NCBI RefSeq assembly: GCF_032452875.1 | Contig: NC_083869.1 | Coordinates: forward strand, 119,852,001 to 119,916,000 | Origin: Bos javanicus | Lineage: Eukaryota > Chordata > Mammalia > Artiodactyla > Bovidae | Direction of reading: 5' to 3' | DNA length: 64,000 nucleotides | Part shown: piece after piece, positions 25,148 to 36,634 of the stretch | How the letters are laid out: the number at the start of each line of letters is the position of its first letter | Position numbering within the stretch: position 1 is the stretch's first letter | Made by a program: the position numbers and the translations under genes | Notes under the pieces: generated by a model | Databases searched by the model: none | The model's input: only the letters and a program-made list of their open reading frames with translations | Told to the model about the DNA's origin: nothing

Positions 25148-28100
25148 GATCACTTTACATGTGATAAGTAGATGATCCTTACAGAGTTTCGATTGTAAAC
25201 TTTTAGAAAAGCTAGTCTTATTTTCTCTGATCAAAATTTAAACCATGAGTCCCCTGGATGCTGAAAAAGCAATTGCAGACATTTAGGGGAGGAGCTGTGA
25301 CCAAAGGCCCTACCTGAGTGCACTCTGAGAAACTTAAGGGAAAGGAGCAAAAACTGGAATATTTCAATGAATAGATTTCTAGAAGGTTTTAAGTGCAGGG
25401 AATCTGTTTTCTAGCCAGATTGAGTTTTATGTATGTCGTGAAATGGAAAAAATTGACCTGGCTAGGCCAACTAGATTATGAGGTTTTTTTAATCAGGAAG
25501 AAGTTTCTGGCACAGCCCCCATGAAAGGCTGGAAGAAATGCCAGAAGATTACTAAAGGAGGATGTTGAGCAGACACGCTGTGATAGAGACTGGTGAGCAC
25601 AGTTCTCTGACTCCTGAAGAAAGTTGGAGGTGATTTCAGGAAGTGACTGCATATAAGGATTGTCCTGTGTCTCCACTGCTGATGAGGGAGTGATCTGGGG
25701 CAGCAAGCATTTTCTGAAAGCATATGTTGTGTTCTGGTGCCAAGTACTGCTCATCCAGAAGGACTTTCCAACTTTGAAATTCTGTCTGAATGAGGAGGCC
25801 ACTGCTTCCTCACTGCCCTACCAGGTGTGCTGACCTGAGGACACCCAGGTTCTTTCTGTTTTTTGTGGCCTGTCTAGAGACAACTAGTGGTTTCACTGTT
25901 CATGGCCCAGCCGATTTCATTTGGATGTTATTCCTTGAAAATTCATTCTTCTGATGTTTCTTCTTTTTTCTTTCAAAAATAGTTGGATACTGTGACCCTC
26001 TTTTGAGAGTACATGTGTATCATAATGGCATTAATACTGTGAGTCATGTCTTTGTGGGAAGACCCTAAATAGTTAAATCGTTTATCAACAAGGTCACCGA
26101 GAGAGATACTTGAAGGACAAAGCCAAGGGGGGTTAGTACTTTGGAATTGAGGGGGTAATTATCCCAAAACTACTTTGTGGAATCCTTGCTCAGGTGATTG
26201 AAGTTGGTAGACCTCAGTAGCCTCTTTTCCCCCAGGCTCCAAGTTGAAGGGTTAAGATGCCTCAGTTTCTCATTAGTGGTTGGTACCAATACAAGGACAA
26301 GGAAGCACTGATGGATGAAAGTGATGGCAGAATTGATGCCTGGGGTGAATATTAGTAATCCACTTTGCTCTTTGTTTGGGAAATTCTGATGCTGGACCTA
26401 CTCTTGATTTGTCATCTGGTCCCTCCATCTCTGTTGCAAGTAAGTATCATTGAGTGTTTTGCAAGTCCACTGTAAGCAGTGTTTTCCTTACTCTTTTTAT
26501 GGTCTTCCTATCCTACTGTTATTTATATTGCTTCCTTACTGGCCCTGACTGAGGGAACAGCCTTAATCCTTCCCTCAGTATCTGGTACCAATTTCTCTTT
26601 CCCGCTAGCCTCTAAATAGAGAGAGTTGGTGAAACCACATGGCTGTTTCTCATTTCTTGCCCTCTTGATATTTAGGAAAATTGCAATTTGCTCTTTTAAA
26701 TATCATGGTGTTTTTAGAATATTTCAACCAGCTTCTCTTCTCTGGATAATATAAAATCTGGTTACAGTTAGGATGTTAGTACTTTTTGCACCATTTAAGG
26801 GTTTGAAATTTGTTATTGAAACAAACCATAACCTTAAGAACATCATAAACTTTTCCTATGACTTCTAGAAAGGTTCTTTGCTTTGTCTTCTAGTTACAGA
26901 TTGTGTATTATCCTAATCACACTTATGTGCAGAAGAGGGGTTTTTATTTATTTTTGTTTTAATATCTTTTTTTTAAAACCTGAAGCAAATGCTATATATT
27001 ACAGTATGCATTGTATATCCCTCTTTGCCCAGGAAACATTCATATCTTTACTGTAACTACCAGTTTCTCTGGTAAGTGAGCAAGTAACCTCAGCTGTCTG
27101 CAGCAAATACTTTGCATTCAGAGAAAAGTTTCTCTGAGCATCTCAGACCTACATAGTAGTTTCTTCTAGAAAGACAGCATGGATCTGGATCAGCCTCAGC
27201 CCCTGAAAGAAAATGGGCCAAAGACCTAGGGCCCTTTTCTAGGTCGAGCCCCACAGCCTCTCAAGGCTAAGCTTTTACCACTTTCTAGGCAGTGGCATTA
27301 TCAGCATAGGAAATGGCCATCTGGTCGAGACCAGGGACAACCCAAATAAATATCTTTTGGTATCAAGTATTTGAGTAACAGTCACCTGATTAGCCAACTC
27401 CTAAGGAGAAGAAAAATCATGACTGAGTGGCGCAGTAGCTCTTTATCATACATCTTTGGGAACTTTAAGAAGAGTTTTGAATCTTAGCATTGGTGACTCA
27501 ATCAGGCTGTGACATACTTTTCCTGTTCTCTACCTTAGTAGGGTCTGTCAGAGATCTTGTTCAGTTTCCTGGTCTGGAAGTAGGCTTCTGCAAGTACCCT
27601 GAAGGCTGAACATGGGTTTGAATGTAGAGTCGGTGACATTTTCAATTCTCTCTTTTTGTCTCTGGCCGCCTTTAGCTCTTTCTTGAAGGGAGAATCCACA
27701 GGGAATCCTTGTCCCTTTATGGGGTTTGACTCAATCTGTTACTCCTCCTCCTGGGGCCTGCTCAGGTCAAGCTCAGGAATCAGGAAGAGCCCTTTCTTTC
27801 ACACTTAAAATTCATCTCCTTCCAATGACAGCCCTGTTCAGTGTCTAGGTTTAAGTTGCCTTTCCTTTGATAAAAAGTAACTGTATTTCCCTTTGGCTGA
27901 GAAAAGCAGGTCTGTATGATTATTCATCTGTGATACTTTGAGGTTACTGAAATCCCAAGATCCCTAGCTGTTTGGAAACCCTTCTTTCCTTCACAGAGAG
28001 GAATGGTTGGTCTAGCATAGGATTTGGGTCTTAGGTAGACATTGTAGGTCCTGACCATCTTTCTCTGCCTGAATCACACATGATACGAATGCAACACCCA

Positions 28101-28196
28101 TTTAGTCTAAAAAGCAGGGAAGCAAAAATCCCCACTGTACCCTTCTAGCATAGGTTTGGACAAGACTTTGCTCTTTCTTTCTTTTTAATGATACTT
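25148..28196. other. Unassigned intron, 3 kb
   Basis: No coding exon or ruminant SINE/LINE seen. Parts (26.9-28.1 kb) have a non-AT-rich texture that could be an old LTR-type relic, but I cannot name it. Confidence 0.35.
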
Positions 28197-28200
28197 TAAA

Positions 28201-28485
28201 ACACTGGCAGTCTTTTGGACTCTGTGGGAGAGGGAGAGGGTGGGATGATTTGGGAGAATGGCATTGAAATACGTAAAATATCATATATGGAACGAGTCGC
28301 CAGTCCAGGTTCGATACACGATACTGGATGCTTGGGGCTGGTGCACTGGGATGACCCAGAGGGATGGTATGGGGAGGGAGGAGGGTTCAGGATGGGGAAC
28401 ACATGTCTACTTGTGGCGGATTCATTTCGATATTTGGCAAAACCAATACAATATTGTAAAGTTTAAAAAAAAAAAAACACTGGCA
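28201..28485 (+). mobile_element. Young LINE-1 3' end with poly-A and target duplication
   Basis: The last ~265 bp of a ruminant L1 (28210-28476): 'atgacccagagggatgg', 'ggcaaaaccaatacaatatt' and a 13-A tail. ACACTGGCA flanks it at 28201-28209 and 28477-28485. A severely 5'-truncated but recent insertion. Confidence 0.9.
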
Positions 28486-28689
28486 CAAAACATTATTCAA
28501 AAATTAAATAGATGGCAGTTGCCCATCAACCACAATTTTTGACTGAGTGGGCAACCATTCCTCTCCGTGAAGTCCTCAAAAGAAATATATGAACCAAGGA
28601 TAGAGCAATGCAGAGGAGCACTTCTTTATTAACTAAGGTTTTGACCAAGGCAGAGTGATTACACCAGTCTATACTTTCACCAGCAATTC

Positions 28690-30480
28690 ATGAGGCTTAA
28701 AAATTTTTTTTTATTTTATTGAAGTATAGTTGATTTATAGTGGTATGTTAGTTTCTGCTATACAGTGGAGTGATTCAGTTATACACACACACATATATAT
28801 GTGTGTGTCTATATATATATATTCTTTTTTCATGTTCTTTTCCATTATGGCTTATTACAGGATATTGAATATAGTTCCCTGTGCTATATCATAGGACCTT
28901 GTTGTTTATCCATTCTATAGAAAATAGTTTGCATATGCTAATCTCAAACTCCCAGTTCTTCCCTCTTCCGCCCTGCCTCCCCCTTGGCAACCACAGGTAT
29001 ATTCTTTGTATCTGTGAGTCTGTTTTGTGGCAGTTCATTTATGCCATATTTTAGAGTCCACATATAAGTGATGTCATATGGTATTTGTCTCTCTTTTTCT
29101 GATTTTCTTCACTAGTGTGATAATCTCTAGGTCCATTGATGTTGCTGCAAATGGCATTATTTCACTCTTTTAAAAAATATTTATTTTTTAATTGAAGGAT
29201 ACTTGCTTTATAGAATTTTGTTGTTTTCTGTCAAACATCAACATGGATCAGCCATAGGTATACATATGTCCCCTCCCTACCTCACTCTCTTTTTTTTATG
29301 GCTGAGTATATTCCATTGTGTGTGTGTGTACACACAATATCTTCTTTATGCATTCATCTGTTGATGGATATGTCTTCCTATGTCTTGGCTTTTGTAAATA
29401 GTGCTGCTGTGAACAATAGAGGTACATGTATCTTTTTGATGTATGGTTTTGTCTGGATATATGATCAGGAATGGGATTGCTTGATCATATGGCAACTTTG
29501 TTTTTAGTTTCTTAAGAAACCTCCATACTGTTTTCCATAGCGACTGCATTAATTTACATTCCCACCAACAGTGTAGGAGGGTTCCCTTTTCTCCACACCT
29601 ATGAGGCATCTTCTGTTTTCTTGTTCCTGCCAACAGTTTTCAAGTTTTTATCTTCTAGAGATTAAGTTCTGTAAATTGCCTTTTCATATTGTTTGCCCAT
29701 TGTTCCATCAGAGTTACTGTTCTATCGTTGATTTGCAGGAATTTCTTGTCTATTCTCCATAATGATCACTTTTCCATTTTAGGCATTGCAAACAACTTCT
29801 GTTTTTCTGTCCTTTATTCATTCATCTATTAACTTTATGGTGTTTTCATTGAACAAAATTTCTTAATTTTACTGCAGGAAAATTAATCAAATACTTTATA
29901 GTTTTTTTTAGTTTTTCCCTCTGCTGAGGTCACATATCCCACACAACCTTTATTAACTCCATTTGCTGAACTTTATGAAGCTAATTCTTTACTGATTGAG
30001 AGTATTATTTGGTTTCTGTCCTTTAAATATATTTTTGTTATTGAACCATCTTTGAATTCCTAGGATAAATCCTACTTAATCCTGATATATTTTTATTTTT
30101 TAAATATAATACTAGATTTACTTAGGTAATATATAGTGTAGGGTTTTTAGTATTATGTTAAATGGCCCTATCATTTTCTTATCAGTATCTGATTTTTAGA
30201 ATCAAGATTATGTTAGCTTCATGAAGTGTCCTGATCAGTTTTTGACTGTTTACTATTTTCCCGGAACGACTTGTATAAGAGAGGAATTAAGTGTTCCTTA
30301 GAATTTGGTAGAACTCATTGTAAAATTGTCTACACCTGCTGTTTTTCAGAAGGCGAGATCTTTGCTCTTTCAGTCTTTTATACTAATTGGTCTGTTTAAT
30401 CTCTCTCTCTATTTTTGGTGCCAATTCTGGCATAATTTAAGGGGAATTTATCCATTTGAGTTTATGAGCACATAAATATT
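28690..30480 (-). mobile_element. LINE-1 copies, antisense (3' end and ORF2 parts)
   Basis: Reverse L1 3'-UTR from the A/T tail at about 28690, then ORF2 C-terminus: the minus-strand frame 29346-29633 contains GEKGTLLHCWWECKLMQSLW. A second, younger-looking L1 3' end ('ttttctgtcaaacatcaac') is nested at about 29170-29290. From about 29830 older antisense ORF2 text follows with many stops. Confidence 0.75.
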
Positions 30481-30831
30481 CTTAATACTCATTGAAAGTA
30501 AAAGTTGCTCAGTCCTGTCCGACTCTTCATGACCCCGTGGACTATACAGCTCATGGAATTCTCCAGAGCAGAATCCTGGAGTGGGTATATGTTCCTTTCT
30601 CCAGGGGATCTTCCCAACCCAGGGATTGAACCCAGGTCTCCTGCATTGCAGGGGGTTTCTTTACCAGTTGAGCCACCAGGGAAGCCCAAGAATACTGGAA
30701 TACTGGAATGTGTAAGTCTATCCCTTCTCCAGGGAATCTTCCTGACCCAGGAATCAAACCAGGGTCTCTTGCATTGCTGGTGGATTCTTTACCAGCTGAG
30801 CTACCAGGGAAGCCCATTAATATTCTTTAAT
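30472..30831 (-). mobile_element. Dimeric Bov-tA insertion, antisense
   Basis: A complete reverse Bov-tA (about 30490-30689) is joined directly to a second Bov-tA (30690-30815) lacking its 3' part. Near-identical flanks (ATAAATATTCTTAAT at 30472-30486, ATTAATATTCTTTAAT at 30816-30831) enclose both, as if they inserted as one unit into the surrounding L1. Confidence 0.85.
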
Positions 30832-30926
30832 TGTTAAAAAATTTCCTTGTATCTGTACTTTTGCCTCCCTTTTCATTCTGTATTTTAATTGTTTGACCCT
30901 TCTCTCTTTTTTCTTAACTCTTGCTT

Positions 30927-31602
30927 GCCAAAGATCCATCTTATTGTGTTGCTAATCCTTTCGTGACGCCAGTTGTCATGCTCTTCACACCATGCACACT
31001 GTTCGCTGAACCCATGGTAGGAAAGTTGCGAGCTAAGAGGCTGGAAGGAGACTCAAGGAACTGTAGGAACGGCAGACATGTTTTTTCTCTCCTGGCTGGC
31101 ATGGCAGCCATAACACAGCCTCTCTGCTGGCTGATGTAGCAGCTGTAGCAGCAGCCACAACATAATTATAACATAATAATAACGAACTTTAACTTTTCAC
31201 TTTCATGCATTGGAGAAGGAAATGGCAACCCACTCCAGTGTTCTTGCCTGGAGAATCCCACGGACGGGGGAGCCTGGTGGGCTGCCTTCTATGGGGTCGC
31301 ACAGAGTTGGACACGACTGAAGCGACTTAGCAGCTTAGCAATAATAACAAAGCCATAACATAACCTCATATAACATAACCATGATGTTGCTCCAATGTAG
31401 CCCTGATGCAGTTCATACTGGCATCCCGCACAAAGTAGCCCATGACCAAGCGAGTGCCTTGTGATGTGCATGTACAGTGCTGTAAGCAATCTCAGCCTAT
31501 ACACAACTGTGCAAAGTCATTGTTTACAGAACATGGGGCCAGAGGGCATGAGAGTGTGGGGTGAGAGAGCCTGACTGACGCCATCTTGTTAATTTACCCA
31601 CA
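30927..31602. mobile_element. Probable endogenous-retrovirus LTR-type segment (non-coding)
   Basis: A block of different base composition interrupts antisense L1 text on both sides. It has short tandem GCAGC/AACATAA motifs and ends 'gaaagcctgactgacgcc'-like, as in a bovid LTR I believe I recognise. No viral reading frame is present. Boundaries are approximate, and family and orientation were not determined. Confidence 0.4.
31175..31348 (+). mobile_element. Truncated BOV-A2 SINE with target duplication
   Basis: Only the linker and second monomer of BOV-A2 (31184-31339), bounded by AATAATAAC at 31175-31183 and 31340-31348. It sits inside the LTR-like segment, so it is the later event. Confidence 0.88.
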
Positions 31603-32060
31603 TTAATCTTTTCCAGGAGCATGATTTTTTGTTGTGTTATTCTTCTGTTTATTGTTGATGGGATGTTGTTCTTTGTATCATTGATATTTACCCTTATCGT
31701 AGTTACTTAATTCCTTATTTGGGAGGGTTTCCTTTTTTGCCCTTTTCCCAACTTCTTTTTTTAAAAATTCTTTTTATTTAATTAATTTATTTGGCTGTAC
31801 CAGGTCTTAGTTGCAGTATGTGGGCTCTAGTTCCCTGACCAGGGATTGAACCCAGCCCTTTGCATTGGGAGCACAAAGTCTTAGCCACTGGACCACCAGG
31901 GAAGTCCCTTCCCAACTTCCTCAGTTCAGTAACTCTTTGCAACTTTTCTTGTTTCCTTTGAAATGCTTTTAAAGGTATAAATTTCCCTCTGAATACTACT
32001 TTTGCCATATCTAGGATATACCTGGATATATTTTTGTATACATACTAACCATATATGTAG
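31603..32060 (-). mobile_element. LINE-1, antisense, old, split by a SINE
   Basis: Antisense ORF2-type text resumes ('ttgttctttgtatcattg', 'aggtataaatttccctctg') on both sides of the SINE at 31756-31908. Confidence 0.55.
31745..31919 (-). mobile_element. tRNA-type SINE (CHR-2-like) with target duplication
   Basis: Reverse tRNA-Glu SINE ('ttatttggctgtaccaggtc', 'accaccagggaagtccc'); TTCCCAACTTC repeats at 31745-31755 and 31909-31919. Confidence 0.9.
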
Positions 32061-32067
32061 TTACAAA

Positions 32068-32145
32068 TAATAATCACTGATATTTATTGAGCATTAGCTA
32101 TGTTCTAGGACCTAAGTACTTTATAATTAGTGATTATAACAGATT
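32068..32145 (-). repeat. MIR SINE fragment, antisense
   Basis: The 'tatttattgagcattagc' core region of MIR in reverse. Confidence 0.55.
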
Positions 32146-32164
32146 TCTATATATTAATATTGTA

Positions 32165-33522
32165 TCCTGTAACATTACTGAAGTCATTAGTCACCATTGG
32201 GTGTGATGTTAGCTGAAGAGTTTGTCATAAATAGCCTTTATTATATTGATATATATTCCTTCTCTACCAACTTTGATGAGAATTTTTATCATGAATGGAT
32301 AATGAATTTTGTCAACTACTTTTTCTGTGTCTATTAAGATGATCATGTGATTTTTATCCTGTTTGCTAATGTATCGCATTGATTGATTTGCAGATATTGA
32401 ACCATTCTTGTGTCCCTGGAATATATCCCACTTGATTACAGTGTATGATCCTTTTATATATTGTTGGATTTGGTTTGCTAATATTTTGTTGAGAATTTTT
32501 GTATCTATGTTCTTCCCAGATATTGGCTCGTAGGTTTTTTTTTGTCGTTTCTTTGGTTTTGGTATTAGGGTGATGGTGGCTTCATGGGGGTACTCTGTCC
32601 TCTTCACTTTTTTTAGACTAGTTCAGGGAGGATATTATATTACTACTTCTTTATATGTTTGGTAGAATTCCCTTGTGAAGCCATACAGTCCTGGACTTTC
32701 ATTGGCGGGAATTTTTTTAAATTACAAATGCAGTTTCACTACTAGTAATCAGTGTATTCAAATTGTTTGTTTCTTCTTGATTTAGTCTTGGCAGTTTGTA
32801 TGTTTCTAGAAATTTGTCCATTTCTTCTAGGTAATCTGTTAGTGTGTAAGTGTTTATAGTATTTCCTTACGATTTTTTTTTTTTTTTGTATCTCTGTGGT
32901 ATTGGTTGTTATTGTTCCTCTTTCATTTCTAATTTTGTTTGTTTGAGTTCTCATTTCTTCTTGGTGGGTCTGGTTAGAAGGTTATCAATTTTGTTTATTT
33001 ATTCATTTAAAAAAAAACAGCTCTTGGTTTCATTGATCTTTTCTGTTGTTTTTTCATCTCTATTTTATATCCTCTGTGATCTTTATTATTTCTTTACCAC
33101 TGCTGACTTTGGGTTTTGTTTGTTCTTCTTTTTAGATGGTAGGTTAGATTGTTTATTTGAAATTTTCTTGTTTCTTGAGGAAGGCCTGTATTACTATAAA
33201 CTTCCCTCTGAGAACTGATTTTGCTGCATCCAGTAGAGTTTGGAAGTCATTTCCATTTTCATTTGTCTTGAGGTATTTTCTGACTTCCCTGTTGACCCAT
33301 TGGTTTTTTAGTAACATGTTGTTTAATCTTTACATGTTTGTTCTTTGCCCACTTTTCTTTCTGTAATTGACTTCTAGTTTCATACTGTTGTGGTTGGAAA
33401 AAGTGCTTAATATAATTTCTATCGTCTTAAATTTGTTGAGACTTGTTTTGTGGTGTAGCATGTGATTTATCCTGGGGAGTGTTCCTTGTGTTCTTGAAAA
33501 GAATGTGTATTCTGCTGCAATT
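32165..33522 (-). mobile_element. LINE-1 ORF2, antisense, 1.36 kb
   Basis: Reverse L1 ORF2 around the RT domain. The minus-strand frame 32209-32607 reads EATITLIPKPKK and DKNHMIILIDTEKVVDKI; the latter corresponds to the first aspartate block of RT. Stops and frameshifts interrupt it. It differs in state of decay from the older L1 to its left. Confidence 0.8.
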
Positions 33523-33526
33523 CATT

Positions 33527-33708
33527 CTCATTTTCTCATGTCTGTAAAGTAAGGATCAGTAAGCTTAACTGGCCCCACAGGCCAGACCCAGTCATGGCCA
33601 CTCATTTACGTATTCTCTACATCCACTTTCAGGCTACAAAAAGAGTTGAGTAGTTGTGACACAGAAGTCTGTCTCTGGGTATCCCACAAAGCCAGAAATA
33701 CTCACAAC
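33527..33708 (+). repeat. Inverted repeat, left arm (about 175 bp)
   Basis: The left arm matches the reverse complement of 34141-34283 plus 34491-34535 with about 10 mismatches (about 94% identity). It holds part of a MER1/hAT-like element ('gagttgagtagttgtgac', 'catccactttcaggctac') plus flanking 'tctcattttctcatgtctgt'. Confidence 0.9.
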
Positions 33709-33715
33709 TTATTTA

Positions 33716-34105
33716 AACCTGTAATTCTCAGGTTATTTGGTCTCAAGACACTTCTATGTTCTTAAGAATTACTGAAGACTCCAAGGTGCTCTTATGTATG
33801 TAGGTTATATCTATCAATATTTCTGTATTTAAAATGAAAACTAAGAAAGCTTTAAAATATTGCAAAATTCTGCAGGTACACAAGTCTGCATTTAAGAAAA
33901 ACTTCAGGTTTTAAAATAGTGATTTAAAATTGGGTATTAGTGAGGTTAATGAGATTATGGTAGATAAAACAATAGTCAAAATCCAGAGGCAAAAAATGGA
34001 AGTAACATCTAAAATGTGCTTGTTTATACTTTAAATTGATTATCTTAGAAAATTCTAGAAAACACAGGATACATCAGCACACATTCCAGTAGTCATTAGA
34101 GCAGG
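33716..34105 (-). mobile_element. Possible hAT-type DNA transposon relic (continues 34513-34634)
   Basis: Text such as 'aggttatatctatcaatatt' and, at the far right, 'aataatgtcttagtattatt' and 'gaaccactgg' fit a long non-autonomous hAT element. The MER1-like element of the right arm sits inside it. Named from memory only. Confidence 0.4.
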
Positions 34106-34535
34106 GGGTAGCAGAGGTATTCTGTAAAGGGCCACATTGTAAATATTTCCAGCTCTGTGGGATACCCAGAGACAGACTTCTGTGTCACAACTACTTAACT
34201 CTTTTTGTAGCCTGAAAGTGGATGTAGAGAATATGTAAATGAGTGGACATGACTGGGTTTGGCCTGTGGGGCCAGTTTAGCTTGAAGTGAAGTTGCTCAG
34301 TCGTGTCTGACTCTTTGCGACCCCATAGACTGTAGCCTATCAGGCTCTTCTGTCCATGGGATTTTTCAGGCAAGAGTGCTGGAGTGGATTGCCATTTCCT
34401 TCTCCAGGGGGATCTTCCCAACCCAGGAATCGAACCCGGGTCTCCCGCATTGCAGGCAGACGCTTTACTGTCTGAGCCACCAGGGAATCCCCAGTTTAGC
34501 TTACTGATCCTTATTTTACAGACATGAGAAAATGA
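34106..34535 (-). repeat. Inverted repeat, right arm, interrupted by a SINE
   Basis: A MER1/hAT-like element ('tctgtaaagggccacattgt', 'aatatgtaaatgagtgg') whose inner 34141-34283 and outer 34491-34535 parts pair with the left arm. The Bov-tA at 34284-34490 was added after the duplication, because the left arm has no SINE. Confidence 0.88.
34272..34502 (-). mobile_element. Bov-tA SINE, antisense, with perfect target duplication
   Basis: Reverse full-length Bov-tA between CCAGTTTAGCTT copies at 34272-34283 and 34491-34502. The empty-site sequence is preserved in the left inverted-repeat arm. Confidence 0.94.
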
Positions 34536-34639
34536 GAGTGAAAGAGACAAATAATGTCTTAGTATTATTACGAAGAGTCCTGACCGTGTGAATCCTTTGG
34601 CAGGATCTCAGACCACACTTGAAGAACCACTGGCTTAAG

Positions 34640-35000
34640 CTATTGAAATTGATAGTTGATGCTGAACAAGACTTTAGTGAATGTTTTAATTATATATTGT
34701 TAGGAAATGTAGCACCGCTTCATTTCCTTAGTTTCTTGTGGTTATTGGATTGGTTTTTTGTCCATGTATTGGTACTTAAAATAATTTGGATAAAAATTTA
34801 TTGCCTCAATCCTTTTGCTCAATTGTGTGGTCCTTTTTGGGGACTGTTTATGCCCTGTTTTGACTACAGCATGATCTGTATATGTCTTGGTTTATCAAAC
34901 CTGTTCACAGTGTGAATTGCAGAATCTTTACATCCTCTTAATATGTTTAATAGTTTATAGCATTATTGTACTTTAGGAAAAACCAATGAGTATTTTGTGT
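34640..35000. other. Unassigned intron
   Basis: No exon; AT-rich and probably old repeat of unknown type. Confidence 0.35.
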
Positions 35001-36250
35001 TTTTTAGTATTAATTTGAAAGGAAATTTTCCAGCAATTTCCTACATATAATCATTGATACAATAAGAAAGCTATTGGTGTTGTTTTGTCTCTTTAAACTA
35101 GATACCTTAATGAATGCTCTAATATTTCCAATAATTTTCTCATTGGTGGTTTTGATTTTCTAGGTATAAAACAATTTTATCTACAAATAATTTTGTCCTT
35201 ACCATTCTAATTTTGTGCTTTTCATTTATTACCTCATTGCGTTGGCCATTACTTTAAAAACTGTATTACATAATGGTGGTGGATGCCTTCTTCCGGACTT
35301 TAATAGGAATGCTTCCAGTATTAAACCCTCAAGCACGGTGCTGGTTGTTGGCTTGAGACCTAGTTAACCAAGTGTCCTCTTTCTTTTCTACTTAAAGTTT
35401 ATATGGGAATGGATATTGAATTTTTATTTTAAGTGCCTGTTGAGCTTCTTTCAAGATTTCATTTTTTCCCCTTTGGCTTGTTTACTTGATAATGTATATA
35501 ACATTGAATAATTCTTACATCCCTCATACAACCGTGACCCTCATTTGGTCATGGTGTATAGCATGTTTTAACATGTAACTCAATTTGGTTTGCTAATGTT
35601 TATTTTTGATTTTTGGATTTATAATACAAGATGTGAGTTTCTTCTTACTAGGCAGTCTTTGTTATGTTTTGGTGTGTGTGTATATATGCTCAGTTGCTCA
35701 GTTGTGTCTGACTGTTTGTGACCCTATAGACTGTAGCCTTCCAGGCTCCTCTGTCTGTGGGATTTCCCAGGCAAGACTACTGGAATGGGTTGCCATTTCT
35801 TCTTCCAAGGAATTTTCTCCACCCAGGGAGTGAACCTGCGTCTCCTGCATTGGCAGGCAGATTCTTTACCACTGAGCCACGTGGGAAGCCCTGTGTCTTG
35901 GTATCAGGCTTTGTTAACTTTGTGGGAAGAACTGGGAGTCTTTCTTTTTCTCGCTGCTTTGGAGCACTTTGAATAGCATTCAGAAGGATGAAGTGTTCCT
36001 GGTACTTGAACCATTTAAAGCACTGATGGTTGAAACATGGGTTAAGACTTTATCTGGCAGCTTTTTCCATGTCTAATGATTGTTTGTTTCTGTAGCGTTT
36101 TCCCCTCTTCTTGTGTTAATGTTGATAATTTGTATTTTGCAAGAAAATTATACATTTTAGCACCTATTCTAATATTAATATTTTAGAATAGAGTTGTACA
36201 AAGTTTTTTTCAATTAATTTCCTCTGCATCTATAATCAAACCTTTCAGTT
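35000..36250 (-). mobile_element. Old LINE-1-like sequence, antisense
   Basis: Diverged text with the antisense ORF2 feel ('ggaatgcttccagtatt', 'gggaatggatattgaattt') on both sides of a Bov-tA. Weakly supported; could include other elements. Confidence 0.4.
35686..35891 (-). mobile_element. Bov-tA SINE, antisense
   Basis: Reverse Bov-tA from GCTCAGTTGCTCAGTTGTG to the tRNA head CACTGAGCCACGTGGGAAGC. Confidence 0.9.
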
Positions 36251-36634
36251 TGCCCCTAATTTTTTATTACACTAGGAAGTGACGTGTCTGTGTTTTAGTA
36301 GAGATTTATTTCTCTTATTTTTATTTATTGTCAGTAATCTCTACTTTTATCTTTAGACATGTTAAGTCTGAGGTAGTTAGGTGTAGTTGGAAATGTAGGT
36401 TGAATTTCATGTCATAGTTTGGGTGGGAAATGTAATTTAAAGAATCATTGGCATCTAGTTAGTTCCTTGAAGAGAACCCCTCCATTCTAAGGGTTTCTTT
36501 AAGGGACTGTCAGAGTACAGGGCCTACCTGTTCTCTCCTGCCACCTGAGTTTCCTTCCTTGAAAGAAATAAATATTATCACACTGCTCCCTGCCCTACAG
36601 ACTCCATAAGAAACTCTTATAGGTTTAAAAGTCT

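Noticed and set aside
32209..32607. 132-codon minus-strand reading with RT-like residues
   Set aside because: Belongs to a decayed antisense LINE-1 ORF2.
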